Shown one piece after another: positions 56,616 to 64,000 of a stretch of 64,000 bases of DNA. The notes beneath the pieces were generated by a model, which worked only from the letters and a program-made list of their open reading frames with translations, made no database searches and was not told where the DNA came from. The first letter of the stretch is position 1, and each line of letters begins with the position of its first letter. The position numbers were made by a program, and so were the translations under genes. The stretch is from G963662675 sp963662675 (GTDB lineage Bacteria > Bacteroidota > Bacteroidia > Bacteroidales > Prolixibacteraceae), in NCBI GenBank assembly GCA_963662675.2, contig CAXXHP010000002.1, forward strand, positions 723,370-787,369, read 5' to 3'.

Positions 56616-58514
56616 TTAATATGCTCTTCCGGCAAAACCTTCAACATAATTTATGAACGATTTATTTACCACCTTATTTCCGCCAGGAGTAGGGTAGTCT
56701 CCGGTAAAATACCAATCGCCTGTATCATTAGGGCAAGCTTTGTGTAGGTTTTCAATACTTTGGTACACGATGTTTACCTCAGCCTTACATCCTTCCGGTT
56801 TTAGCAGCTCAGCTATTTTCTCTGAAACTTGCTCTGGTGTAAATTGGCGATATATTTCCTTCACGTAATTTACAATCTCCTCTTTAGGTAGGTTTTCTTG
56901 TGCCTTACATTTTTTGTATACATCATCAATTACCTGCTCTTTACCGTGATCTTTTAGTAGTTCAATTGCGGCATTGAAGGCAATGAATTTTCCAAGAACA
57001 GCCATGTCAATGCCATAACAGTCGGGATATCGAATTTGAGGTGCTGATGAAATTACAATAATTCGTTTCGGATTTAATCGGTCAAGTATTTTTAGGATGC
57101 TTTTCTTAAGGGTTGTGCCGCGAACAATAGAATCATCGATAATAACCAAGGTGTCTTTGTTTTCTTTAATGATGCCATAAGTGACGTCATACACGTGGGC
57201 CACTAAGTCATCACGGCTAGCATCATCTGCAATAAACGTACGTAGTTTTACGTCTTTAATTGCAATCTTTTCAACGCGGGGTTCCAGTGAAATTATTTCT
57301 TCAAGTTCCTTTTCTGGCATTCCTCCATTTTGTGCACGTATCTTTTCTTTTTTCCATGCTAAAAGATGCTCACGCACGCCTTGCATCATTCCGTAAAAAG
57401 CAGTTTCTGATGTATTCGGAATATATGAGAAAACGGTGTTTTTCATATCGAAATCTATCGACTTCAGAATTGTTGGAGATAGCAGTCTACCCAACTCTTT
57501 TCTCTCTTTATATATGTCCTTGTCACTTCCTCTTGAGAAATATATACGCTCAAATGAGCAAGATCTTCGTGGATGTGGTACTCGAATTAATTGGGTTGAA
57601 ACATCGCCATTCTTTTTGATGATTAATGCTTCGCCCGGATTTACTTCCTTTACTTCGCTTCCTTTAACATTCATTACAGTCTGAATGACTGGGCGTTCAG
57701 ATGCAACAACAACAATTTCATCATCGACGTAGTAATGTGCAGGACGAATTCCCCATGGATCCCGCATCACGAAAGCATCACCATGACCAATCATACCTGC
57801 CATAGCATATCCTCCATCCCAGTCTTTACTAGAGCGTTCCAAAACGCTTTGTACATCTAGATTTTGCTCAATTAAAGGAGATATTTTGCGATTAGAGAAA
57901 CCTTCATTTTTATATTGGCGAAAGCGGAATTGATTTTCCTCATCTAAAAAGTGACCAACTTTTTCAAGTACGGTTACTGTGTCAGTATAGTTTTTGGGAT
58001 GTTGTCCCAATTCAATTAACCGTTCAAATAATTCGTCCGTATTTGTCAGATTGAAATTCCCTGCCAAAACCAGGGTTCTGGATTTCCAGTTGTTTTGACG
58101 CATTACCGGATGAACAAAGTGGATGCTGTTATTTCCAAACGTACCATATCTTAGGTGACCCAAATAGATTTCAGCGGCATAAGGAACGTTTTCATAAACC
58201 CAGTTAATATCGTTAACATCGGTTCCTAATTTCTTTGCTTTTTTTATGCTCTTGCCAATTTTTTCAAAGACATCCTTAATTGGGTTTGACTCTATGGATC
58301 GATATCTGTTGATATATTCGTATCCCGGATCTAAGTCCATTTTTACACTGACTACACCGGCACCATCCTGTCCCCGATTGTGCTGTTTCTCCATCAAGAG
58401 ATAGAGCTTATTTAATCCGTATTGCCATGTTCCATATTTCTCCTGGTAGTAGCTTAACGGTTTTCTCAATCGTATTAGCGCAATTCCACACTCGTGTTTA
58501 ATCAATTCGCTCAT
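56616..58514 (-). CDS. purF: amidophosphoribosyltransferase, long Bacteroidota form
   Basis: 632 residues, longer than E. coli PurF (505). The class II glutaminase starts MSELIKHECGIALIRL, so Cys9 must be freed by removal of eight residues. Then KQHNRGQDGAGVVS, LGHLRYGTFGNNS (binding arginine) and GNFNLTNTDELFERL. The PRPP site VIIDDSIVRGTTLKKSIL is near residue 458-470. ISSAPQIRYPDCYGIDM is family-typical. The C-terminal extension (about 530-632) is polar and of unknown role. It makes phosphoribosylamine, the first committed step of purine synthesis. It overlaps the SPOR gene by 4 bases. Confidence 0.93.
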   Translation of the reverse strand: MSELIKHECGIALIRLRKPLSYYQEKYGTWQYGLNKLYLLMEKQHNRGQDGAGVVSVKMDLDPGYEYINRYRSIESNPIKDVFEKIGKSIKKAKKLGTDVNDINWVYENVPYAAEIYLGHLRYGTFGNNSIHFVHPVMRQNNWKSRTLVLAGNFNLTNTDELFERLIELGQHPKNYTDTVTVLEKVGHFLDEENQFRFRQYKNEGFSNRKISPLIEQNLDVQSVLERSSKDWDGGYAMAGMIGHGDAFVMRDPWGIRPAHYYVDDEIVVVASERPVIQTVMNVKGSEVKEVNPGEALIIKKNGDVSTQLIRVPHPRRSCSFERIYFSRGSDKDIYKERKELGRLLSPTILKSIDFDMKNTVFSYIPNTSETAFYGMMQGVREHLLAWKKEKIRAQNGGMPEKELEEIISLEPRVEKIAIKDVKLRTFIADDASRDDLVAHVYDVTYGIIKENKDTLVIIDDSIVRGTTLKKSILKILDRLNPKRIIVISSAPQIRYPDCYGIDMAVLGKFIAFNAAIELLKDHGKEQVIDDVYKKCKAQENLPKEEIVNYVKEIYRQFTPEQVSEKIAELLKPEGCKAEVNIVYQSIENLHKACPNDTGDWYFTGDYPTPGGNKVVNKSFINYVEGFAGRAY

Positions 58515-58975
58515 TGCTTAGTATCTGTATATAATTTAGGAAACTGTATGATGTCAGAGACGATAAATGCATTGGGGTAGTTTTTTGAGATCTTTTCTTT
58601 CAAATTCAAAGCTTCGCTTTTTGTTCGGAAGTCCCCAACGCGGATCTTAAAGTTTGGAGTTTGAAATGACATATATGCCGTTTCATCTGGGAATTGCTTT
58701 AGAAATTCGGTTTTCACTTTTAGTGCGTCACTTCTTGATCCTATTCCAGAACTAAAGAAGATCTCAATCCGATAGCCGCTTGTCCCTTCCAAGTGGTTGT
58801 TTATTTCAATGTGTCGTTTTAATAACGCATTGATGCGTTTGTCCTGATGTACATTTGTTTTTTCAAACAATGCTTGGCTTTTGTCTTGATTAAGAGAGGG
58901 TTCGTTGCTTACTTCTTGGGCTGATATGCTCAAGGTTGTGAGGAGAAAAATAATACCTACTATTGAAAGCTTCAT
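58511..58975 (-). CDS. secreted SPOR-domain protein
   Basis: 154 residues. A signal peptide (MKLSIVGIIFLLTTLSISAQ) is followed by a linker, and a SPOR-like domain in the C-terminal half (GYRIEIFFSSGIGSRSDALKVKTEF, FKIRVGDFRTKSEALNLKEK). SPOR domains bind septal denuded glycan strands. Its stop overlaps the purF start by 4 bases, so they may be co-transcribed although the functions seem unrelated. A TATATTTG -7 element lies 24 bases upstream. Confidence 0.8.
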   Translation of the reverse strand: MKLSIVGIIFLLTTLSISAQEVSNEPSLNQDKSQALFEKTNVHQDKRINALLKRHIEINNHLEGTSGYRIEIFFSSGIGSRSDALKVKTEFLKQFPDETAYMSFQTPNFKIRVGDFRTKSEALNLKEKISKNYPNAFIVSDIIQFPKLYTDTKQ

Positions 58976-58998
58976 AGACGGCGTTCTTTTATAAGTTG

Positions 58999-59006
58999 CA
59001 AATATA
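58999..59006 (-). promoter_or_regulatory. candidate -7 element for the SPOR-protein gene
   Basis: Minus-strand TATATTTG fits TAnnTTTG, 24 bases upstream of the start codon. The -33 part was not found. Confidence 0.45.
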
Positions 59007-59204
59007 ATGCGAAAAGATTTAAATAGAGAATGGTTTGTTTTTTCAGATACAGAAAAGATGAAAAATTTACATTTCCAAATCTCTACCTAAAGAATACTAG
59101 AAATAGAGTGATTTTGTTGTTCCTGCATTGAAATCTATTGACGTTTTATCTATAAATCACATGCGGCAGTATTGAAAATTAAGATTAAGCATCTTAGATT
59201 TACT

Positions 59205-59244
59205 AAAAAAGAAAAGCAGGCTTAAGGCCTGCTTTTCTTTTTTT
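59205..59244 (-). terminator. terminator after the PpiD-like gene
   Basis: GCAGGC and GCCTGC flanked by A- and T-rich extensions form a stem around TTAAG; the A run on the left gives T at the 3' end on the minus strand. Confidence 0.85.
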
Positions 59245-59257
59245 AGTGACAAATATT

Positions 59258-61354
59258 TTAATAAAATTTAGCTCTTTTATCTTCAATATCAACAGCGTTT
59301 TTTTGCGCTTCGTAAGATGAAGTAAGTGCTCTGGAGCTAAATGTTGCTTTCAGTGTTTGTTTTTCGGTAAGGACATCAGTGGTGTTTTCGTCAGACGAAG
59401 AAACAATCTTTGCAAGGTATACTCCATAATTTCCTTTGATTGGAGCGGACATTTGATTTTCCTCTAGGCTTGAAATAGTCCCAATTAAGGCTGGCTCAAT
59501 ACCGATTCCAGAGATAGAGTTTTGGTTGAAAATTATTCCATTTGCGTCCATCACTTCAACATTCAGTGTTTCAGCAATACTTCCTAAATCAGACGATGTT
59601 GCTGCTTCCTTCATTTTAGCAATTAATACCTCTGCTTTTTTCTCTTTTTTCACAGCAAGTTCAACACTAACTTTTACATTTTCATATGGAGCAGCTCCTT
59701 TTTCATTGATTTCTGTTAATGTTGCTACAACGAAATCATCACCAAATTCGAAAATAGTAGAACCTTCGCTGTTAGTCAGAATATCATCAATGTCAGCTTC
59801 ATATGCTGCGCGTACTAATGAACGTGGTTGATCCAGTCCTGCAATTTCACGATCACCTTCACTTACTGAAACTATCTTTTTGTTTAGATTTTGTTCTGTT
59901 ACAGCACTTTGGAAATCATCACCGGTTAGATTTTCGCTTACAAATTTACTAGCCTGTGCATATACATTCTGGTAGGTTTGTGTTCCGGGCTCAATTGTGC
60001 GAGCTAAAATAGCCAAGCGAACTTGTTTAACTTCTTTACCTTTTTGAGTTGGTTTTATTAGGTGAACACCATAGTTTGATGTTGTGATATATAAATTGTT
60101 CACGTCTCCATTGAAGCAAGCTTCTTCAAAAGGTTCTACCATCTGATTTCTGCGGAACCAACCTACATCACCGCCATTAGCTGCAGAGCCTGAGTCTTGT
60201 GAGTATTCTTTAGCCATAGCACTAAAGCTAGCTCCATTTTCGATCAGTGTCTTTATGCTATCAGCTAATGTGAGTGCATCTGCCGATGTAAATAGAATGT
60301 GGCTTGCTTTGACAGAATCAGGTAGATTTTTAATGTCATCGATTTTAGCGATTCTATAAGTATTGCCTTCTCGGTACGGACCATATGTGTCATTTGTGTT
60401 TCCACCAAATGCAAAAGCTGAAAGTTCTTCTGTTAGGTCCTCTTGCTTATAATATGAATTGTCAAAACGAATGTCAGAGTTGACGTTTACGTATTGTTCA
60501 TTGTCTTCTATCGTGGCAAACTCTTCATTTGCATCCTCTATCCACTGAAGTGTACTTGCATCGTCTGCATCTGTAGCTACGACAGAGAAGGTTATGTATT
60601 CAATTTTTCTACTGTTTTCTTGCTCATATTCATCCAAGTGTGCATTGTAGTAGGCCATCTGTTCTTTTTCTGTAACAGAAATAGAACTGTCAGCAACTGA
60701 TGAATAGTTTAGCGAGATGTATTGAATATTTGCTTTTTTCGCTTTGCTAGCAGCGCTTAATTCAGCTTCGGGGGTTGTAACAAACAGTCCCTGCCCAACT
60801 AAATTTTCATATTTGGTTAAGATTTGATCTTTTTTTATCTGGTCTTCAATATATAGCCAATATGCTTTTTGATCCTGAGTAGCGCCATTATCTAACGATT
60901 TTAAAAACTGAAGTACCGCAGTTTTGTCGAACTGACCAGTTGTTGAGTTGGCAAACAATTGTTGAATTATGGGGTGGATATTAGTTCCCTGCACCATGTC
61001 AAACATCTCATCACTTGATACCGAAAGCCCAAGGTCGTCATAGATATCTGTCATAACAGCACTCTGGACTACTTCAGCCCAAACTTGTTCGCGGATTTGC
61101 ACCATTGTGCTTTCATCTAGTTGGTTGCTGCCAGTATTTAATTTGTAAATCTGGGAGGTTTCGTCAACCATGGTCTGGAAATCAGTGTATTGGATTGATG
61201 TCCCATTGATATCCCCAATTTCCATTTGAGATGAATTTAATAATGAGCTTCCTGTTTTTAACAGGTCTCCCAAGATAAAGGCAACTAATGCTAGACCAAT
61301 AATAATTGCTACTAATAACCCAGCGCGATTTCGAATTCTCTGTAAGGTAGCCAT
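59258..61354 (-). CDS. PpiD-like membrane-anchored peptidyl-prolyl isomerase
   Basis: 698 residues. It starts MATLQRIRNRAGLLVAIIIGLALVAFILGDLL, a short cytoplasmic tail then a membrane anchor (about 10-32), as in PpiD. SurA/PpiD-like N-terminal helices follow. A parvulin domain (about 345-450) has VKASHILFTSADALTLADSI, FSAMAKEYSQDSGSAANGGD and VGWFRRNQMVEPFEEACF. The rest (about 460-698) is SurA-C-like sequence. It would act in folding outer-membrane and periplasmic proteins at the inner membrane. It is large and alone; the next gene on its side is a CNNM/CorC protein. A clear terminator follows it. Confidence 0.9.
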   Translation of the reverse strand: MATLQRIRNRAGLLVAIIIGLALVAFILGDLLKTGSSLLNSSQMEIGDINGTSIQYTDFQTMVDETSQIYKLNTGSNQLDESTMVQIREQVWAEVVQSAVMTDIYDDLGLSVSSDEMFDMVQGTNIHPIIQQLFANSTTGQFDKTAVLQFLKSLDNGATQDQKAYWLYIEDQIKKDQILTKYENLVGQGLFVTTPEAELSAASKAKKANIQYISLNYSSVADSSISVTEKEQMAYYNAHLDEYEQENSRKIEYITFSVVATDADDASTLQWIEDANEEFATIEDNEQYVNVNSDIRFDNSYYKQEDLTEELSAFAFGGNTNDTYGPYREGNTYRIAKIDDIKNLPDSVKASHILFTSADALTLADSIKTLIENGASFSAMAKEYSQDSGSAANGGDVGWFRRNQMVEPFEEACFNGDVNNLYITTSNYGVHLIKPTQKGKEVKQVRLAILARTIEPGTQTYQNVYAQASKFVSENLTGDDFQSAVTEQNLNKKIVSVSEGDREIAGLDQPRSLVRAAYEADIDDILTNSEGSTIFEFGDDFVVATLTEINEKGAAPYENVKVSVELAVKKEKKAEVLIAKMKEAATSSDLGSIAETLNVEVMDANGIIFNQNSISGIGIEPALIGTISSLEENQMSAPIKGNYGVYLAKIVSSSDENTTDVLTEKQTLKATFSSRALTSSYEAQKNAVDIEDKRAKFY

Positions 61355-61450
61355 TTACTGATAGTTAATGAATTATGTTTTTTTACTAGTTTTTTTCGAG
61401 CTACGAAGATAACAATTTTAGATACGATTCTTAAAATTTAGATTTTTATT

Positions 61451-62722
61451 TTAAGTGTTATCTAATATCTTGAGGTTGACTAACTCAATTCTTGTATTTG
61501 AAGCTTTGAGTATCTTAATTCGATATTGATCGATATTGATGACGGTATTAATTTTGGGAATGCTTTCGTGATTAAAAAGGATAAAGCCGGCCAATGTCTC
61601 AAAGTTCTCATCGACAGGAAACCCGAGGTTATAGCGATCGTTTAGGCTATCTAATTCTATCCGGGCCGAGAAAATATATTCATCTTCACCTATCTTCCGA
61701 TCAACTAGGTCGATTGTGTCGTGTTCATCCTCTATCTCTCCAAATATTTCTTCCAGAATATCTTCACTGGTAACCATTCCTGATGTTCCTCCAAATTCAT
61801 CTACAACTATGGCAATGCTTCTGTGCTGCTGAATAAAATTGCTGAGGAGTTTACTTGCAGGCATTGTTTCAGGAACAATTGCAACTTTTTTTAGGTTTGG
61901 ACGAATAGAATCTGGGTTGGTAAAGATAGTTGAGTGATGGATATAGCCCAAGATATTATCAATATTGTCTTCATAGAATAAGATTCGCGAATATCCGGTT
62001 TCAATAAATTTTTGTCGAAGGTCTTTCATTTCTGAATGAATGTCCATGACAATCATTTCTGTTCGAGGGATCATAATTTCACGAAGCTTTACTTTTGAGA
62101 AGTCGAGCGCATTACGGAATAGTTTTACTTCATTTTCAACATTGTGTTCTTCTAGAGTCGAAAAGTTGTCTTGCGTATTGACGAAATGATCCAAGTCAAT
62201 TCTGCTAAAAACTATTTTTTCTTCTTCTTTGTCAATATTTGCCCTGAATATGACATTCAATAAAAGTTTTGAAAACCCAATGGTAATTCGGGTTAAAGGG
62301 TAGAATATGTAGTAAAATACAATGAGGGGAATAGCAAAAATTCGAAGGAAGATATTTGGCGTTATGCGAAATAATGTTTTTGGTAGAAATTCAGCTGTAA
62401 GTAGAATGATTAATGTGGACACAATGGTTTGCATGATAAGTACAGCTCCATCAGAAGATGTGAACGTGTAAAGAGTGGGCTCTAGCACTTTTGCAAAAGC
62501 GACACTGTATATCACCAATGCAATGTTGTTTCCAACAAGCATGGTTGCAATATATTGCCCTGGGTTTTTTGTGAATACAGTTAAAATTCTGGAATTTAAT
62601 GAATCGTGCTTTTTGTCGAGTTCTAAACGGAGTTTATTGGCAGATACAAAAGCAATTTCCATTCCCGAGAAAAAGGCTGAGAATATGATGGTGACAAGAA
62701 TGGTAATAAAAAGTATTTCCAT
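61451..62722 (-). CDS. CNNM/CorC-type transporter (HlyC/CorC family, DUF21-CBS)
   Basis: 423 residues. The DUF21 domain has about three to four membrane helices, starting MEILFITILVTIIFSAFFSG and containing EIAFVSANKLRLEL, NPGQYIATMLVGNNIALVIYS and LLTAEFLPKTLFRITPN. A pair of CBS domains follows (about 200-330; REIMIPRTEMIVMDIHSEM, SIAIVVDEFGGTSGMVTSEDILEEIFGEI). The end is the CorC_HlyC domain (YIFSARIELDSLNDRYNLGFP). Members of this family take part in Mg2+ or Co2+ efflux or in export of metals; the role here is not resolved. It follows lptC by two bases and may be part of the same operon. Confidence 0.9.
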   Translation of the reverse strand: MEILFITILVTIIFSAFFSGMEIAFVSANKLRLELDKKHDSLNSRILTVFTKNPGQYIATMLVGNNIALVIYSVAFAKVLEPTLYTFTSSDGAVLIMQTIVSTLIILLTAEFLPKTLFRITPNIFLRIFAIPLIVFYYIFYPLTRITIGFSKLLLNVIFRANIDKEEEKIVFSRIDLDHFVNTQDNFSTLEEHNVENEVKLFRNALDFSKVKLREIMIPRTEMIVMDIHSEMKDLRQKFIETGYSRILFYEDNIDNILGYIHHSTIFTNPDSIRPNLKKVAIVPETMPASKLLSNFIQQHRSIAIVVDEFGGTSGMVTSEDILEEIFGEIEDEHDTIDLVDRKIGEDEYIFSARIELDSLNDRYNLGFPVDENFETLAGFILFNHESIPKINTVINIDQYRIKILKASNTRIELVNLKILDNT

Positions 62723-62724
62723 GA

Positions 62725-63327
62725 TTACTCTGTAGTGTCCAGATAAATTTGGCCTTTAACTTTCGTTATTTCCCAATTAGACATTTCTTGATCTGATTCA
62801 AAGCCGATGCCCGTAATTATTTGGTCTTTACGGATGATCTTAACGAATTGTTCAGAATATAGTAGCTCTTTATTCTCTTCCCATATTAACTCTTCTGTAA
62901 TCAGGGAATCACCTTGCATGTTAATAACAACTACATTGTTTTTTGCGATCCATTTCTTTTCTTTTTCAAAATAGCGGGCATAATCGGAGGTGATTTTTGA
63001 GATAATACTCATATTCTCATCATATTTCTCAATCTCAATTCCTTCAGGAAACTCCATGAACGGTTCTTGCTCCTTGTCGTAATTTTGTAGTTTTTTTGCC
63101 TGAATTTTAAATCGGACTATTGTTGAGTCAGAATAGATCATCTCAAAGCCTTCGGCCTCCATCGTCGGGGCATCGTCGCTTTTCGAAAATTCCTTGATCT
63201 TTTCAATCTTATTAGCACATGAAAAGAAAAGCATCGCAACCCCCATGATGAGAGTTGCAATGCTTATTTTTGAATATCTACGTTTTTTTATGGACTTGTT
63301 ATTTTGCACGTGCTTTTGTTGATTCAT
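62725..63327 (-). CDS. lptC: LPS export protein LptC
   Basis: 200 residues from the preferred ATG (MNQQKHVQ), which overlaps the preceding TPR gene by 29 bases; an earlier start is possible. A basic stretch leads into the lipoprotein-like anchor SIATLIMGVAMLFFSCANK. The rest is LptC: APTMEAEGFEMIYSDSTIVRFKIQA, FPEGIEIEKYDENMSIISKITSDYARYF, WIAKNNVVVINMQGDSLITEELIW, and QIITGIGFESDQEMSNWEITKVKGQI. It would pass lipopolysaccharide from LptB2FG to LptA. Anchoring by a cysteine instead of a helix is a difference from E. coli. Confidence 0.9.
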   Translation of the reverse strand: MNQQKHVQNNKSIKKRRYSKISIATLIMGVAMLFFSCANKIEKIKEFSKSDDAPTMEAEGFEMIYSDSTIVRFKIQAKKLQNYDKEQEPFMEFPEGIEIEKYDENMSIISKITSDYARYFEKEKKWIAKNNVVVINMQGDSLITEELIWEENKELLYSEQFVKIIRKDQIITGIGFESDQEMSNWEITKVKGQIYLDTTE

Positions 63328-64000
63328 TGATCCAACCTTCAACTGTGAAAGTTTGGCCTTTTGAAAAACCTTGCATGAACATTGTTTCGTTATCAGGGAA
63401 ATATACTTTATACGTATTTATCCTTGAATTTGCGGTTTGGAAAACATCAGGATCATTACGTTTTGCTTTTTCAAAATAATCAACAGCTAACCAATACAAT
63501 GTTTTGTGATCAAAATCTGTTTCACCGTATTTTGGGGCATACTGAGCGTAAATATCACCTAAAAGGATTAATGCATTCCCATATCTTGGATTGTTGTCCA
63601 ATGCTTTACGTGCATAATCGCGTGCTTTTTGGTATGCAGATTCTTTTGCTAATGTAAATGCACCTAATTCATAATAGTATTGTGCAAGTAGTTCTTTGTC
63701 GGTTTCTGCACTTATGGCATTTTGGTAGTATTCTTTTGCACGGGTAAAGTCATCACGTTTTACAAACAAACGAGCCATGTTGAAAGCTGCTTCAGCCGAT
63801 GGGTCAAGATCGTATAGCTTCTCTGATGCATTTGCATAAAGTTCACTATCAGTACATTTTTGTTTCCCTAATACGCGAAGCATATTTTTAAGATCATCAA
63901 TGTTTTCTGAGATGGCATCAAATTGTGGCTCATATAGTGATATTAATGCCTCACAGTCGGCAGCTCCACTGGTTTGGAATGACTCATCTACATATACTTT
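63299..64000 (-). CDS. tetratricopeptide-repeat protein, 3' part (5' end outside the window)
   Basis: The open frame reaches the right window edge: 39 more codons lie beyond the first internal ATG, with no stop. The visible 233 residues contain TPR units such as AEAAFNMARLFVKRDDFTRAKEYYQNAIS and YYYELGAFTLAKESAYQKARDYARKALDNNPRYGNALILLGDIYAQYAP. A TPR protein upstream of lptC is common in Bacteroidota. It likely acts as a protein-protein scaffold. The last 29 bases overlap the chosen lptC start. Confidence 0.85.
   Translation of the reverse strand, partial: KVYVDESFQTSGAADCEALISLYEPQFDAISENIDDLKNMLRVLGKQKCTDSELYANASEKLYDLDPSAEAAFNMARLFVKRDDFTRAKEYYQNAISAETDKELLAQYYYELGAFTLAKESAYQKARDYARKALDNNPRYGNALILLGDIYAQYAPKYGETDFDHKTLYWLAVDYFEKAKRNDPDVFQTANSRINTYKVYFPDNETMFMQGFSKGQTFTVEGWINESTKARAK

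Overview
The window comes from a member of the Bacteroidota, most likely an order Marinilabiliales/Bacteroidales-type organism. The evidence is a SusC/SusD outer-membrane pair, a MurF-alanine racemase fusion, the long amidophosphoribosyltransferase form, a PSP1-domain protein of the Bacteroidota type, and promoters with the phylum's TAnnTTTG -7 element (several with TTG 19-21 bases upstream). The genome is AT-rich and gene-dense. No phage, integrase, transposase or CRISPR array was seen.

Layout. 1-9 kb is housekeeping: start of tgt (queuine tRNA modification), a membrane glycosyltransferase with an ECF sigma factor and rsmG, rpmH (L34), a PASTA protein with rluD and ddl, dnaB and an exported protein. 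9-13 kb holds a secreted beta-propeller phytase, trmN6, a flavodoxin and an FAD/NAD reductase. 13-18.6 kb is a methylcrotonyl-CoA carboxylase operon (beta subunit, hydratase, biotin-carrying alpha subunit) followed by an acyl-CoA dehydrogenase. 18.9-22.2 kb is a tight mevalonate-pathway operon (type 2 IPP isomerase, class II HMG-CoA reductase, GHMP kinase). Its missing steps (diphosphomevalonate decarboxylase, mevalonate kinase) lie at 29.6-31.6 kb. Between the two halves are homoserine dehydrogenase, a secreted protein with four copies of a WMT repeat, a MarR-MATE efflux operon with a perfect 22-bp operator-like palindrome, and a vsr-dcm-EcoRII-type restriction-modification operon with its own promoter.

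31.6-45 kb: a PSP1 protein, a frameshifted DUF1761 membrane protein, a DUF4105 protein, mutS, a Gly-Leu-Gly tRNA cluster, a group B-type [FeFe] hydrogenase, murF-alr, tdk, a conserved hypothetical gene, rsmI and a YjjG-type nucleotidase. 45-51.3 kb is a SusC-SusD-lipoprotein operon. 51.3-64 kb: a Tat-exported Gfo/Idh/MocA oxidoreductase, ppnP, a peroxiredoxin, aspS, tadA, purF, a SPOR protein, a PpiD-like foldase, a CNNM/CorC protein, lptC and the 3' part of a TPR protein that runs off the window.

The most interesting joint reading is metabolic: leucine breakdown through methylcrotonyl-CoA carboxylase and methylglutaconyl-CoA hydratase ends at HMG-CoA, which is the substrate of the HMG-CoA reductase encoded just downstream on the same strand. 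Neither HMG-CoA lyase nor HMG-CoA synthase is in the window, so the gene order suggests a possible leucine-to-isoprenoid route. This is inference. Other points of note are the WMT-repeat protein, a MITE-like nested palindrome, and a one-base frameshift in a G6 tract.
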